Below are positions 22,638-36,717 of a stretch of 64,000 bases of DNA, one piece after another (the stretch's first letter is position 1; every line of letters begins with the position of its first letter). The position numbers were made by a program, and so were the translations under genes. The stretch comes from Paracyclopina nana (lineage: Eukaryota; Arthropoda; Copepoda; Cyclopoida; Cyclopettidae). The notes under the pieces were generated by a model, which was not told the origin of the DNA, ran no database searches, and was given only the letters and a program-made list of their open reading frames with translations. The stretch is taken from NCBI GenBank assembly GCA_019096065.1, contig JAGUCH010000007.1:5540501-5604500 (forward strand), in the 5' to 3' direction.

Positions 22638-25600
22638 TTAATCTGATTTTTTCAGATGGATAATAAATTTCAATTGTTGCATCAATGTTTTGCCCAATTC
22701 AGTTCTAAAAAGTTGAGTATGTTGCCAAGCAACTTCACCTTTTCCGCCTGAAAGCGAAGCTTGCAATATCAAGCTTTTGGATCCGGAAAGCTCTTCACTT
22801 TTCATGGTGATACCTGTGAAAAATACACAAGGTGGAAAAATATAGTGAAGATTAATTAATGATTATCCAACCTGGAATTGGCATGATTGACTTGGAGTCA
22901 CCCTGAAGACTCCACATGATTTTCCCACTTTCGAATACTTTGGATTCAACGTACAGTTCCACATTTTTGACCAAATACCCAGATGAGGTCAAGTCAATTT
23001 TCCATGATATTTTCCCATTGCATGATCCATCTGTAAAAAAAAGTTAAAGTCAAAAAAGTTATATTTGATTCCCGTTTCATAAAAAACGAGAAATTAGAAA
23101 GCTCTTTGCTTGTCGTCCTATTTATGTGCAAAATACTAACGAAACTAGGCTAGTTGTAATCTGTCCGCTTTTTTTTCAGTTCAAAATCAGAAAAAATCAT
23201 CGTGAGATTTATTGTAAAGTTCTCACCTTTTCTCGCAAGATAGACCATTTTCCAATCCGATTCTTCTTTTTTGATCACATTCTCTATCTGATAAGTCATG
23301 CTCGTCCAACCTTCAATAACCTCACTTGTCACCGATCGAGTGTAACAATCTCGGTTAATATCATATGACAATTCAATTTTCTCAGCTTTTTCTTCCTCCT
23401 TGGTAGGTTTTATGACAGCGTTGGCTGAATCACTTTTGGTTTCTTGCCTGGCCAATCTCCACGCTAAAGATCCGGATTGCCTACCTTGGCACTCATCCTC
23501 GCTCAGCTCCTTTTTGGCAAACATCAACTCAGCCAGCTCCACAAGCCTCATTTCTGCCAATTTCTTTTTTAACTCTGCACTCAGATTGGATTGCCAATGA
23601 TCAGTGACATCCAGAAGGAACTTGTTCAGCCAATCTTCACTGACGAGGTTGCGCCTGGGCTTGACATCATCATGGTTGACCACATATCGCTTTGTGACAT
23701 CTTGAACTTCATGGATAGAAGCTGCCATGACATAGGCCAACTTTTTGCCCCAGCCACAATCATAAACCTTTCGGAATAGAAACAATTAAATGTTTTTCCA
23801 ATCTAAGCTCTGATTCACCCACTAATTAGAGTACATACAGTCTGACCGTTCAAAATTGGACGGTACGGTAATCTAAACTTTTTGTCACATATTCAAGAAA
23901 TACAGGACTTTTAAATTATATAGTTGGAAAGATTGAGCCTTTTTCCATCTTTTTTGTAAAAATAGAAAAAATCAATTTAAAGAGGAAAAAACCGGGAAAA
24001 TTCAATTTTCCCAAGCCAACCCAGAAAATTGTCACGAAAATACTGATGCATCATTTATTTATTTTTTGCTGCCACGCGGAATTCACAATAATATTTTTCA
24101 TTTTGTCAGAAAACAAAAAAGATGTCCAAAGGTTCATGCTTTCCAACGATACCCATTAAGCCTCAAAATTCATGAATTCATAACACAAACTTTTGATTCC
24201 CTCACCGTCCAATTTTGAACGGTCAGACGGTATATCTATATTACACTGATATCCTACTTAATTTCTTTAAATTTTTAGTCCCATAAGATCAGCAATATAA
24301 GCTAAATTGAATACCTTAGGCTTGTCAATGATGCCTTCGCATGGATCCACATGCACCCATTTATGCTCAGTCTCGCTGTAGAATTCGCACCAGACATGAT
24401 CCGCAAAGTCATTGACATGCCTGACGAGGAATCCAAAAGCTCGTAGGATCAAGGCAAAACAATTGGCCCATTCTCCACATCTGCCTTGCCTGGTTTGAAG
24501 GAGTTTTTCAGGCACTAACGAGTACCTCGGGAATCGTTGCATCCTGGAGCAAATCCTACATTGGTACATCTCCACATTGACGGCTCCATCTCTGATTTCA
24601 ACAGCATTGCAAGATCCATTCCCTATGGCCATCATGTCAACCTGACAAGTGTCACATTGCAGCTTGTCAACCCAGGAAAAAAAGTCATTCTTGAACCATT
24701 TGACTAATTCATGGACAGCCAAATCCCTGAGAAGACTAGGAGGAATTTTGCCATCTTCGCTGAAGAGCAGCTTGAACTTGTCTTTGGCAGCCTTCTCCAG
24801 GCTGTCAATAGGAATGATTTCATGCACAGCTTTGTGAGCAAGTTTGTTTTCTCGAGCCAGGCAAACTTGCCTCTCTTTTTCAGCCCATTCGATGAATCTG
24901 GAGCAGCCTGGCACTGAGGTGATTTTAGGCAAGGGAGTTGCCAATGGTGGAGCGTCATCAGTTTTTCCAATGTAATCAGCCAAAGGTCTTTCTTTGGACA
25001 AATCGATGCAAAGATCTCCACTGCAAATGACATCTGGTTCAAGCTTGGTTGTGGTTTTCACAGCAGTTTCAGCAGCCGATTTTTTTGGTTGCAGTTTCTC
25101 AATGGCTTCTTTGTAAGCTTTCAGTATTTCAAGGTTGGCTGATAAAGGCAAAAAAAGTGCATCTGTGTCTTCTTCAAATCCTATGGAAAAGAGTGTTTCA
25201 AAGGCTCCACTGGCATTCAAAAGCATAGATTCAATCTTGGGATTGCTCAAGCGAATCCTCCGGAACTTGATGTTCTGCGAATCCCTCAAAATGTTTGAAA
25301 GGAGTTTGAGCAAAATCTCCTTGGCGTCAAGGAAAACTTGATCCGGATTATCAAGCAAATTATTCACAATTGAGGTGTCAACTTCAAGGCAACTTTGGTC
25401 CCAATTCAGAAATGCTGTCATGCCATTTTGCATGATTTCTTGCCTCGCGTCCCGACTCAAAATTTCTCCATTAGAAGCCTTGATCACAATTACAGCCGGA
25501 ATTCCTCGAACTTGAAGAGCTCCTTGAAGACTCCTGAAAAATTTAAATTAATTAATCAATTTTAGACCATTGCTTACCCAAGATTTTGACATTTTTACAT

Positions 25601-26014
25601 CAACTGTTTCAAATCAACGAGTAATGAGTCTTATAAATCATCTTGCAATTTCAGTTTCAGTTTACGATACTGAAATTGAATAGCAAAATGTATTTATTAC
25701 GATTGTAGAGGAGATCCGAATGGAATAGCAGGCCAATCTCCATGAGCTTCTTGCATGTAATTCAACTGGTCTTGGGCACTTCGATCTCCAGACACAAAAA
25801 TGACAGTGGATGAGTCGGATATTTGACGATATTGCCGGTATTGTTCCGCCAAAATGGGAGTGAATTGCCGACATGGCGGACACCAATGCGCGGAAAAGTA
25901 GAGGACGAAAATCTTGCTTTTTTGAATGGCATTCAAATCAAACGGCCGACCATGTTTATCTATGAGAAAATTGGGCGATTTTAACGTTTGACAGATTCCT
26001 GCCAAAGGATCCAT
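22638..26014 (-). CDS. NGLY1: Peptide:N-glycanase with N-terminal thioredoxin domain
   Basis: Exons 25701-26014, 24315-25533, 23227-23767, 22872-23030 and 22638-22813 give 802 aa. Residues 1-~140 form a nucleoredoxin-type thioredoxin fold with active site WCPPC and the later VRGIPAVIVIKASNGEI strand. Residues ~150-245 are a PUB domain (LLKLLSNILRD...). The transglutaminase-like core has CDTC and CRIC zinc ligands, GRCGEWANCF (nucleophile Cys near 457), DHVW (His near 484) and HVDPCE (Asp near 501), then GWGKKLAYV. The last two exons give a PAW domain (GEVAWQHTQLF). PNGase removes N-glycans from misfolded glycoproteins retrotranslocated from the ER; the PUB domain links it to p97. A thioredoxin-PNGase fusion is known for nematode PNG-1. 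Intron 3 houses a MITE. Start: the first ATG before the thioredoxin domain. Confidence 0.93.
23838..24230. mobile_element. MITE with 27-bp inverted repeats and TA duplication
   Basis: The left end CAGTCTGACCGTTCAAAATT... (23838-23864) and right end (24204-24230) are reverse complements at 26 of 27 positions. Both ends are flanked by TA (23836-23837 and 24231-24232). The 393-bp interior is AT-rich with no gene. The CAGT terminus and TA target suggest a Tc1/mariner-type nonautonomous element. It sits in an intron of the NGLY1-like gene. Confidence 0.8.
25583..25678 (-). repeat. Hairpin-headed dispersed element
   Basis: On the minus strand it has TTTCAGTATCGTAAACTGAAA, then AAGACTCATTACTCG, TTGATTTG and TGTAAAAATGTCAAAATC. 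It lies in intron 1 of the NGLY1-like gene. Confidence 0.75.
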
Positions 26015-26526
26015 TGTTGACCTGAATGATTTCTCATAAATCGAAGCGATTTTTAGATTATCAGTTGGTCCTAAATTCGGTTGTTTTTGTATTCTGAACT
26101 AAAAATATTCCAATGTTATGAGAATTTATTACTATGGGTAAACAAAAAATCAAATATAAACGATTTATGAGCCATTATAACATTTGATTCAATGTTTGAA
26201 AGGACACAAAATGCCCAAGACTTTGTAGCTCAATTTGTTCTACGTTGCAAAGTAAAGTGGATTTTTCAATTCATCTTTTTTCGCTAATGCACTACTAATA
26301 AAACGGAGTTGTTTTATTACACATTTTGACTTATTTATTTCAATTATCTGGCCGTTTTCAAAAGTTTTGGGTTGTTAAAGAAGAAATTAGTGAAGCATTA
26401 GACGACATTGAAAAATAATAACAACAAAAGCAAAAATCTCGCGAAATGAGCAGGAGTCAAAGGACATCTCAACAAAATCGGCAAGTATCAAGAATGATAA
26501 CTCTATATGGCTAAACAAACAGGAAA
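26015..26526. promoter_or_regulatory. Divergent promoter region
   Basis: A 512-bp spacer separates the start codons of the minus-strand NGLY1-like gene and the plus-strand KDM3-like gene. It must hold both promoters. No clear TATA box can be assigned. Confidence 0.4.
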
Positions 26527-29500
26527 ATGGAGGGAAAAAGTGTTCACTGCACTAGCTGCAAACTTTGCAAGTCGAATTTCCCCGCTGTGCACGATCTCAT
26601 TCGCCATTTGACTTTTGTGCATTACAAGGCCGTTCTGACGCGAATTGCGTACGAATTTTTCCCAACACAATGGGACTGTGCGAGATGTGCGATTTCCAAC
26701 ATCTCTAATATTTTGGAAGCTGTTCTCCACGTTGGCTCAGTTCACGGAAAAACCATGGAAATGTACGAAAAAGATGAGGTCAAGGTGGAAGTGAAAAATG
26801 ACGACGATGACATTATTCCTATGGAAGAGTGTTCAAAGTGTGGTGACATTGTCGAAGATGTGGTCACACTTGCCAGCAAGCAATTTTGTCAAGCTTGCTC
26901 CAAAGAAGAGATGAAAAATCCAGTTTTGCAAGCGCTCCGAGATTTGAAGAAGAAACGGTTGGTGGTGAAATTGTCAAGATCTTGTGTCAATGAGCACTTG
27001 ATACAGCACCAGCCCAAGGTTGTACTTGAGCGGATTCCTGATCCTGCCATCGATGATGACGATGTTCAAATTGTTGATGCCTTTCCAGTTGTAAGTCCTA
27101 GAAATGATGATGAAAATTCTGTTGAGGCTCAAATCAACCCTGAAGTGCCTATGGATGTGGCAGAATCTGCCGAATCTCCAATTGTAATTGAAGAGAAAAC
27201 TGGAGCTATTACTGAAGAGACTATGATGGAGCCTGCAAATGAAGCAATTATGGAAGAATCTCCTCTAAGCAATAAAAGTGCTGCTTTTTGTGTAGAGGAT
27301 GTAAAGGCTGAAAATCATCCAAAAGAGAAAGAGCTTGATAATCCGAATGAAGGTTCTGATCATCAAGAGGCTGGAATTGAAGATCCTACTAAGGAAAAAC
27401 CCATGGTTGATGAAGACATTGTTATGAGTGTACCTGACAAAGTTGAGGTCAAAATTGAATCTCAGGATTTCATGATAGAAAAAGTTTCAGCAAATTCTAA
27501 ATCTGAAGATGTAATTGCTAAAAATCATAAACATGAAGTCTCCAAAGCCGAAGATTCCAAAGTTGAAGATTCCAAAGCCGAAGATTCCAAAGTTGAAGAT
27601 TCCAAAGCTGAAGATTCTAAAGCTGAAGATTCCAAGGCTGAAGATTCCAAGGCTGAAGATTCCAAGGCTGAAGATTCAAAGGCTGAAGATTCCAAAGCTG
27701 AAGGTTCCAAAGCTGAAGATTCCAAAGCTGAAGATTCCAAAGCTGAAGATTCCAAAGCTGAAGATTCCAAAGCTGAAGATCCTAAACAAGAAGATTCTAA
27801 ATCTGAGGATCCCAAATTAGTGGATTTCAAAGCAGAAGAATCTCAACATGAAGATTCTAATTTGAAAGATTCCTTATCAGGAGAATCCAAATCAGAAGAA
27901 CCCAAATCAGAGGAACCCAAAGCAGAAGAATCCAAACCTGAAGAATCCAAATCTGAAGAATCCAAATCTGAAGAATCCAAATCAGAAGAACCCAAAGATG
28001 ATGATTTGAAAGTTGAAGATTCCAAGGCTGAGGCTGCAAAGACTGAAACTTCATATGGACCCATTAGTGAGAACGGTATTAAAGAAGAAGAAATACCCAA
28101 CAAGAATGAAGAGGGCAATCTTGATGCTGACCCAAACCAAATTCAGAACATTCCATTACAGCAACAAGAAACAATTGCTCATTTTCCAAATATGAGCGAG
28201 TCCAATAGCACAGTTCAAGTGAACCAAATCTCGTCAAGCGGCCAAGACATAAGTCCGCCTAGTTCGAACCTTGTCGTCGTTCCGGACGATGATCTGGACA
28301 TGATCACGCCTTTCTTTCAAGACCTCAAAAACGAAGAAAGTACAAAAAAAGTCGAAGTAATTCCAGAAGTGAAAAAAGCAGATGCGTCCCTAGTTTGTGG
28401 CATTTGCCAAAAACAGATCCGAAATCTCATGGAATTTCGCCTTCACCTTGTGATACTTCATTTTCGAGATGTCCTAACAAAAAGGCTTCAGGTAACCAAA
28501 AACAATTGGGGAAATTATCTACTCTATGTAAACTCTGCTCCACTGTCAAAAAGTTTTCTTCGCCATTTCATTAGAATTAGCTTAAAACGGACTTTTTTTG
28601 CATTTTCAGAAAGAGGGTGGAGATGCAGTGCAAAAATGTCAAATTTGTGCCAAAGATTGTGGCAACTTTGAAGCATTGCTGATTCACTTCTATTTGGGAC
28701 ATGACACTGCTTACTTGACAGATTTGTATGACAAGTTCTCTCAGCCAAGGTGTCCACATTGCTCCTTTTTCTTCCCAACACCTGAAACATTGGCCATCCA
28801 CATCGAAGTGAAGCATCCACCCATTGAATGTCTTGTGTGTCGAGGATTGATACATGGAGACTTTGATCTGCACCTCATGGAAGCCCATTTCAAGGGACAG
28901 TTGATGACAACTGCCTTGAGCACACAGTATTATATATTTATTTCATTTAAGAAATATTTGCTTATTTGAATTTTTGTACAGGTATCCAACTAGTTGCTCC
29001 GCATGCCAAGCTATCCTCGCAACTCCACAAGAGTTGTATGACCATGTCGTCAAAATGCATAACTATGCTCAATTGAGGTACCAGCAGTTTGCCCATGTTA
29101 GGCCAGCTCAACCAGTCATGCCTGAGGTGATTTTTTAAATACAATAAAGTCAATAAGCAGTGAAATGAAATGACTTACATTTCAGTTTTGGAAAGTTGAA
29201 AATGGGTCAAAATGAGATACACTTAAAATTCATGCCTTATTTATTGTATTATTTCAGGCCCAGAGTCCCGAAGTGTTTGAGTGTATTTGCTGCAAATCTC
29301 AAAAAATCGAGGACACTTTTGAAACCATTGTTGCCCTACGGATCCACTTGGCCACCAAACACTTCCTGGCAGTCATTTTCAACAAACTGAAAGTCAGTCT
29401 GCTCAAATTTCCTCTGTGTCCAATCAAGGACTGCACAGCCATGTTCAACAAAATGGACTTGGTCAAGGAGCACTTTAGGATCCATCACAAGGGAATGACT

Positions 29501-32500
29501 TTTGACTATCATGGTGCCATCCTCAAATGCCAAAGGTGCTACATTGGCCCATTTGATGATGAGAAGTCCCTAGCTGAGCACATTGGAGGAGTTCATGGAG
29601 ATTTCGTAGATGGCTGTGTCATAGAACTGGGAATACAGTCAACTTTAACACCTATAAGAAGCATCATCCAGGCTAAAGGTCCAAGTCAGGAAACCTCAAG
29701 TCTTTCAGCCAAAGAAAGAGCCATCAAAAAAGCAATTGGATACCACTGCCCGAACCTTGGGCTAACCTCCTCAAAGCCTGTAAGTCATTTCTAAATGCGA
29801 ACCATGATCAATGCTGATTTCAATGTTTTCTTTTGAGGTCACACAAAAGAGTGCTGTTATTAAGCAAGTGAAGCTTGAAAATGTCAATGTTCAACCAAGT
29901 CCAGCTGCTCCAGCCTCGAATGCAATTTTGCAACATACTCAATCAACGAATGTTGTGCATCCTCCTAATAGTGTTCAAGCTCCCAATGCTGGAAAAGTTG
30001 TCAGTCTACCAACCAGTAGTCAAACAAATGCACCACCAAAAGTTGTTCTAATACCCGGGCAGTCAGTGCTACGCAAAGATCAGTTTGGCCCACAAATTGA
30101 CCTCAAACCTGGCCAATCTTTGATTCGAGTCCAGGTGGTGAAAAATCCTGCCAATCCAACAGCGAGCTTGTCTTCTGTTTTGAAGAATTTCAGAAGGAAG
30201 CAAAACATTTCAGAAAAAGTGCCAGAATTACTCAGAGAGCCTGACATCAATGAAATGATGCGCTTTTATGACAAGATCTCTACAGATCCTCGATGCCTCA
30301 AATGCAGTGCTGTCATGTGGCACTTTGAAACCGATGGAAAGACAGAAGAAGTAATAGCTAAATGTTGTTTTTTATGAAATTGTTTTTATTATCTTTTTTA
30401 TAGGGTCGACAAAGGATGACACTGATACATATCTTGCGATTCCATTTAAGCGAAGAAATGAAGTTGGACTTACTGAACAAGCAGGCATCAAAGAAATCTG
30501 CCAACTTGTTGTCGTGTCCTATGTGTGATGTTGTCGAGGATGAGTACTTGAAGATCATTGATCATTACTGTGTCAAACACAAAATGCCAGTGGCTCCATT
30601 TTGGCAACTCGTCACCTTTGGAACTACAAGGTTGACCAAGGCGCTAACCAATCCCGCTGATGCCATCAATAAAATCAACGAGGTTGACCTTTCCACCTTC
30701 ACGGATGAGGCAAATATGTCGGAGATCTCTTTGGGACAAGCAATCAAGTTAACTCGAATCCCCCTGGAATCAACTGTGATTCAACCAGCTGCCTGTTTCC
30801 TGCTCAGCTCGCGATTGGAGCCTTGCCATGAATGCTGGAAAGTGATCAAAGGCCAAGGCCAAGTTGGATCCATTTGCCAATTTGAAGGCTTCCGCAAGGT
30901 CAAACGAGTCAAGTCTGGACCATCTTGCCAGTTCGGATTTGAACCGAATGGATTCCTTGATCCACATGGAGACCCATCCAAGGAGGACGTCAGTCTATGG
31001 ATCGATGCTCCACATGCAGCCCATCTGGATGTTGAAACTGCCAAGTTGATTTTACTCAGAGCGGGCGATGAATTCTGCAACTTGGCCAAGGTGGAGCTTG
31101 ACCTGATCAACGAGTACAAGCGGAAGCTGAGCGATGACAAGTGTGTCATCTGGAAGAGGCTGCAAAAGAAAGTGCGCGAAATGTGCGACGTTTGCTCAAC
31201 ATCCTTGTTCAATGCACACTTTACTTGCACCGAGTGTGGGATTCTTGTCTGCATCGATTGCCATCAAGTCAGACTGAAGGGCAACTTGGCCTATCAAGGA
31301 ACTTCATCTGGAGCTTCTTACAAGTCGAGAAAAAGGCTCATTAGGTCTGACTTGGATACTCACTATTGGCCTTTTTGCAAGATCATGGGCAATGTGCACA
31401 AGCCCGAACGCTTGATCCTCACCCAAATCATTTGCGGTGACATCTTGGCTGATTTGGCCAAGAATGTGCATGGCATGAAGGCCAAGCTTGGCATGGCCTT
31501 TGACTGCTCTTGCTGCAAGGAAAAGGCATCATTGGCCAAGCCCAGCAAAAAGGCGAAGAAACCTTTGCCCTTGACCAAAGCTGAATCAGTGCATTCATCG
31601 TTTGCTCCAAATGATCACCAAGCCAAGCTTGTCAACAACATTGTGCTTGAAATGAAAGAATGTCCCATATGTGGCCTACCATTGAGCCATGACAAGCCTT
31701 TAAAGCCTGGCCTTCATCTGGTGCAACATTTCAGAAGTGAGCTTAGTGTGGGCTTGTCGATAGAGCCACCGCATACTTGTCCCAAATGCTCTCAAGAGTT
31801 CAAGGACTACAACTTGCTCATGTTGCATGTTGGCCTTGACCATGGTGAGCTCCAACGCCTCATCGCAGCCTACAGGAAAAGGAAGGTGTCATTGAAGAAT
31901 ATTGCCTTAAAAGTGGACAAAGATTCCAGGTACTTATTATTGTCCTTTTTTCTTTTACCATGGTCTTGAGCCTTAATTTTGTCATTTCAGCTGCAAAGTG
32001 TGTGGAATGATTTACAATGATCACATGATGCAAAACTGCAAAGTCCAGATTCGCATTCACCTGTTCACCCACTTTCGAGACAAAATTAACTCAATGGTGA
32101 TCCAAAAGGACGGCAAGTTCAAGTGTCCTCTCTGCGAATTTGAGGAGCCCACAATGCGGAATTTTGCCCAGCATATTGGCATTTTGCATGGCCATTTGGA
32201 CATATTAGTAGATGAATTGGACCAATCCAAGGCGAAGAAAAAAATCAGTCTGAAGCACTATGTGAAGAAATACCAGAAGCCTTCAACATCATCATCAGCA
32301 CCTACTAATGAAGCTTCTGAAGAAGAAGAGGCAAACAGGCCAAGTTCAAGCGCTGCGACTCCAACTTATGATCTTTCAGCATGCTCAATTTGTGACATTT
32401 GGAGCTCAAGGAAAAGCATTCGAAAGCACTGCATTGAACACTTTGAAGAAGAGCTCAAGGAAATGGTGACCAAAAGTGATGCTCATGAAGCTTGCCAAGA

Positions 32501-35138
32501 CTGCGGTCCCACCATGGATCTGGTTCATCTTGGCCTTGATCATGGATGGCTCGAAATTTTACTCCGAAAAACTCAACTTGTGGAGCAAAAGAGGGAGCAA
32601 TTTTTGCGCAAGAAGAGGCGATCAAGCATTGACTTGCACTCGTCAGGACCTTCGAAAAGGCATTGTCCGGATCCTTTCAAATGTATCCTTTGTGGAAAGG
32701 TATTGCCAATTCATGATCATCCTGGCGCTGTTGATCATTTTGCCACTCATGTCTGGATTGATTTGAAGCATGTCAGGCTGCAGCATACAAACAACAAGTG
32801 GTACAACTGCCTCATGTCCAAGCTACCTTTGGATGATTGGCTCAATCATCATGGATTGGAAGCCAATGACCCAAAGGCAAACGGCATGCTTAACTCCATG
32901 ATGCAAAGAGTGCATGATATCATTCAGGACAAGTGGTGTTGCCTATGCTTGAAAGTCATCGACAAGGATCATCGGTGTGACAAAGCGCTCTTCCAAGATC
33001 TAACTTCAGTTGAAGCTATCGAGAGCTTGAGAGTTGCCCCCTGTGGTGGTGGTGGTGAAAATGACAAGAAGGAGGGAAATGAGGATGTGAGGGAATTTTG
33101 TGACTACTGCCTCGAAGGCTTCAAGGTGAACGAGTTTCATCAACATATGGCATTGGGCCACTTCCGGAAGATCTTCGAAGTCAGAGTTCTACCTCTATAT
33201 GCAAATGGATCCAGGTGCAGGATATGCCATACATCCGAAGTGCACAAGAAAGAAGACCTAATCATGCATGTTGCCAAGTTCCACAAGCAATTGGAGAGGA
33301 TCATCTACACCATGGAAGATCAGGATTTGGAGCTTCAGCCCAAAAAAGTCCACGACATCTTCGATGAGCTCATCGATGTGAGCTCAGTGACCAAAGACCA
33401 CAAGGTGTTTCATTGCAAGAAATGTGGCAGCTCATACCACGACATCCAGAAGATCAGGGTGCATGTGAAGGACCACTTCAAGAAATCCTGGCCCTTGCCC
33501 AAGATTGGGCCTTACATTTGCCCCGAGTGCTTCCACGAGTCCACAACTTATTTGAACCTGTTCAAGCATGTGGGCACTCAGCATGGACATGAACCGATCA
33601 ACTCGAAGATCACGACAAGCCATGTCGCTCCTGTGGCCAATGCAAGGCCTGAGTTGCCCACTTTTGAGGCCAAAAAAGTCCTCTATACCAAAAAGACATT
33701 CACCATTGCGTTGCCAGCTGATCAAGTGGCTCCGAAGAAGACCGTCAAGTTCAGCCACTTTCTGACCAACTTGTACAAGGATGCTCAAGCTTGTGAGCCA
33801 AAGGAAGAGCCCATGGAGGAAGAAGTGTCGCAAACTCAATTGATCTCCAATGTTCATCCTCCCTCCAGGATTTGCAGCCTCCAGGAGAGCAAAAAGACGT
33901 ACCAAGCTCCCCACTATTGGCTTTGTGATGGCAAACTCCTTGTGCTGGAGGATCCCAAAGATCCCCACAACTTGGCCATTTTCCAAGACCAGTGGATCAG
34001 AGGACAACCTGTGGTGGTGTGCAACTCTTCAGCGTTGTTGAACAAGCATTTGTGGCATCCTAGGGCATTTCTCAATGATTTTGGCCACCTCAAGCATGAC
34101 TTGGTGAATTGCTTGACTGGCAAAACTGTGCCCAAGGCCTCCCTCACAAAGTTCTGGAAAGGCTTTGAGAATCTCAGCGAGCGCATCAAGGATCAAAGTG
34201 GGACACCAATGCTGCTCAAGTTGAAGGATTGGCCTCCAACCACTGACATTGCTAGTTACGTTCCTAAGCGATTCAAGGTAAATATATAACTTCTATAAAC
34301 TTTTGTTCTAATCAAATTAACCAAATTTGTCTGAAATTAAGCAATGAAGGATAATCCTTAATTGATAATTGAATTTTTCCAGGATCTCATCGATGCCTAC
34401 CCTTTGCATGAGTACACCCATAGGGAAGGCTTACTGAATCTCACGAGCTATCTGCCTGATTACTGCTTGAAGCCAGAGCTAGGACCAAAGATGTACATTG
34501 CCTATGGATCAGCCTTGTACTCGGACAAGGCTTCGACCAATTTACACATTGACATGTCGGATGCTGTCAACTGTCTGGTGTATGTGGGCTTTCCGCAGGA
34601 TGGCAACATGGAGGAGAACGCCAAGGAAGTCTTCAAAGAAGTGGACAAGGCCGGATGTGACATTTTGACCAAGAAGAGGATTCGATCCAGGAACATTTTG
34701 CCCGGAGCGCTTTGGCACATCTTCCACCCTTCGGATACGGTCAAGATCAGGGACTTTCTCAACAAAGTGGCCATCGAGAAGGGTGTCCGGCTTGATCCAC
34801 ATGATGATCCCATCCATGACCAAAGTACTTATTTGAATGGCAAGCTGAGGAAAAGGCTCTATGATGAGTATGGTGTGCAAGGCTATGCCATTGTACAGTG
34901 TGCTGGAGACACCGTTTTTATCCCTGCTGGAGCTGCTCACCAAGTGCGAAATTTGCACAATTGCATCAAGGTAGCTGAGGACTTTGTCTCGCCCGAGAAC
35001 ATATCGCATTGCTTGCATTTGACGCAAGAATTCAGACACTTGACGGAATGGCACACGAATCACGAAGACAAGCTGCAAATCAAGACCATTTTGTTCCATG
35101 CCATCAAAACTGCGCTGGCTGTTCTACAGAAAAACTGA
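26527..35138 (+). CDS. KDM3/JMJD1-like JmjC demethylase with C2H2-like finger array
   Basis: Eight exons (26527-28491, 28610-28926, 28982-29126, 29258-29779, 29838-30350, 30404-31929, 31991-34277, 34383-35138) give 2676 aa in one frame. Unusual C2H2-like pairs (C..C...H...H) begin in the first exon and recur through about residue 2300. A DSKAE repeat occupies residues ~339-418. The KDM3-type zinc finger is at ~1414-1440 (MCDVC...CTECGILVCIDC), followed by a conserved block to CSCC. The JmjC domain spans ~2290 to the end: LKDWPP, PDYCLKPELGPKMYIAYG, LHIDMSD (iron ligands H2480 and D2482), GVQGYAIVQCAGD and FIPAGAAHQVRN (H2611). The Fe(II) triad is intact, so H3K9me1/2 demethylation in the nucleus is expected from the family. 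The finger array is much larger than in vertebrate KDM3 as I know it, and could direct DNA binding. Confidence 0.88.
27541..28030 (+). repeat. 15-bp coding repeat (DSKAE) in the KDM3-like gene
   Basis: Sixteen 15-bp units (27541-27780) encode DSKAE-type pentapeptides, followed by looser ESKSE/PKSEE-type units to about 28030. The frame is kept throughout. The antisense frames are also open, a trivial result of the period. Confidence 0.95.
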
Positions 35139-36674
<1,536 letters not shown>

Positions 36675-36717
36675 TTCCGTAATAACTACATTTCTGTGTT
36701 CTACATAAATAGTATAT

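Noticed and set aside
27525-28118. Long minus-strand and +2 frames through the DSKAE repeat (LESSALESS..., KIPKLKIPK...)
   Set aside because: They are shadows of a 15-bp coding repeat whose period keeps all frames open; the + frame continues into conserved KDM3 exons.
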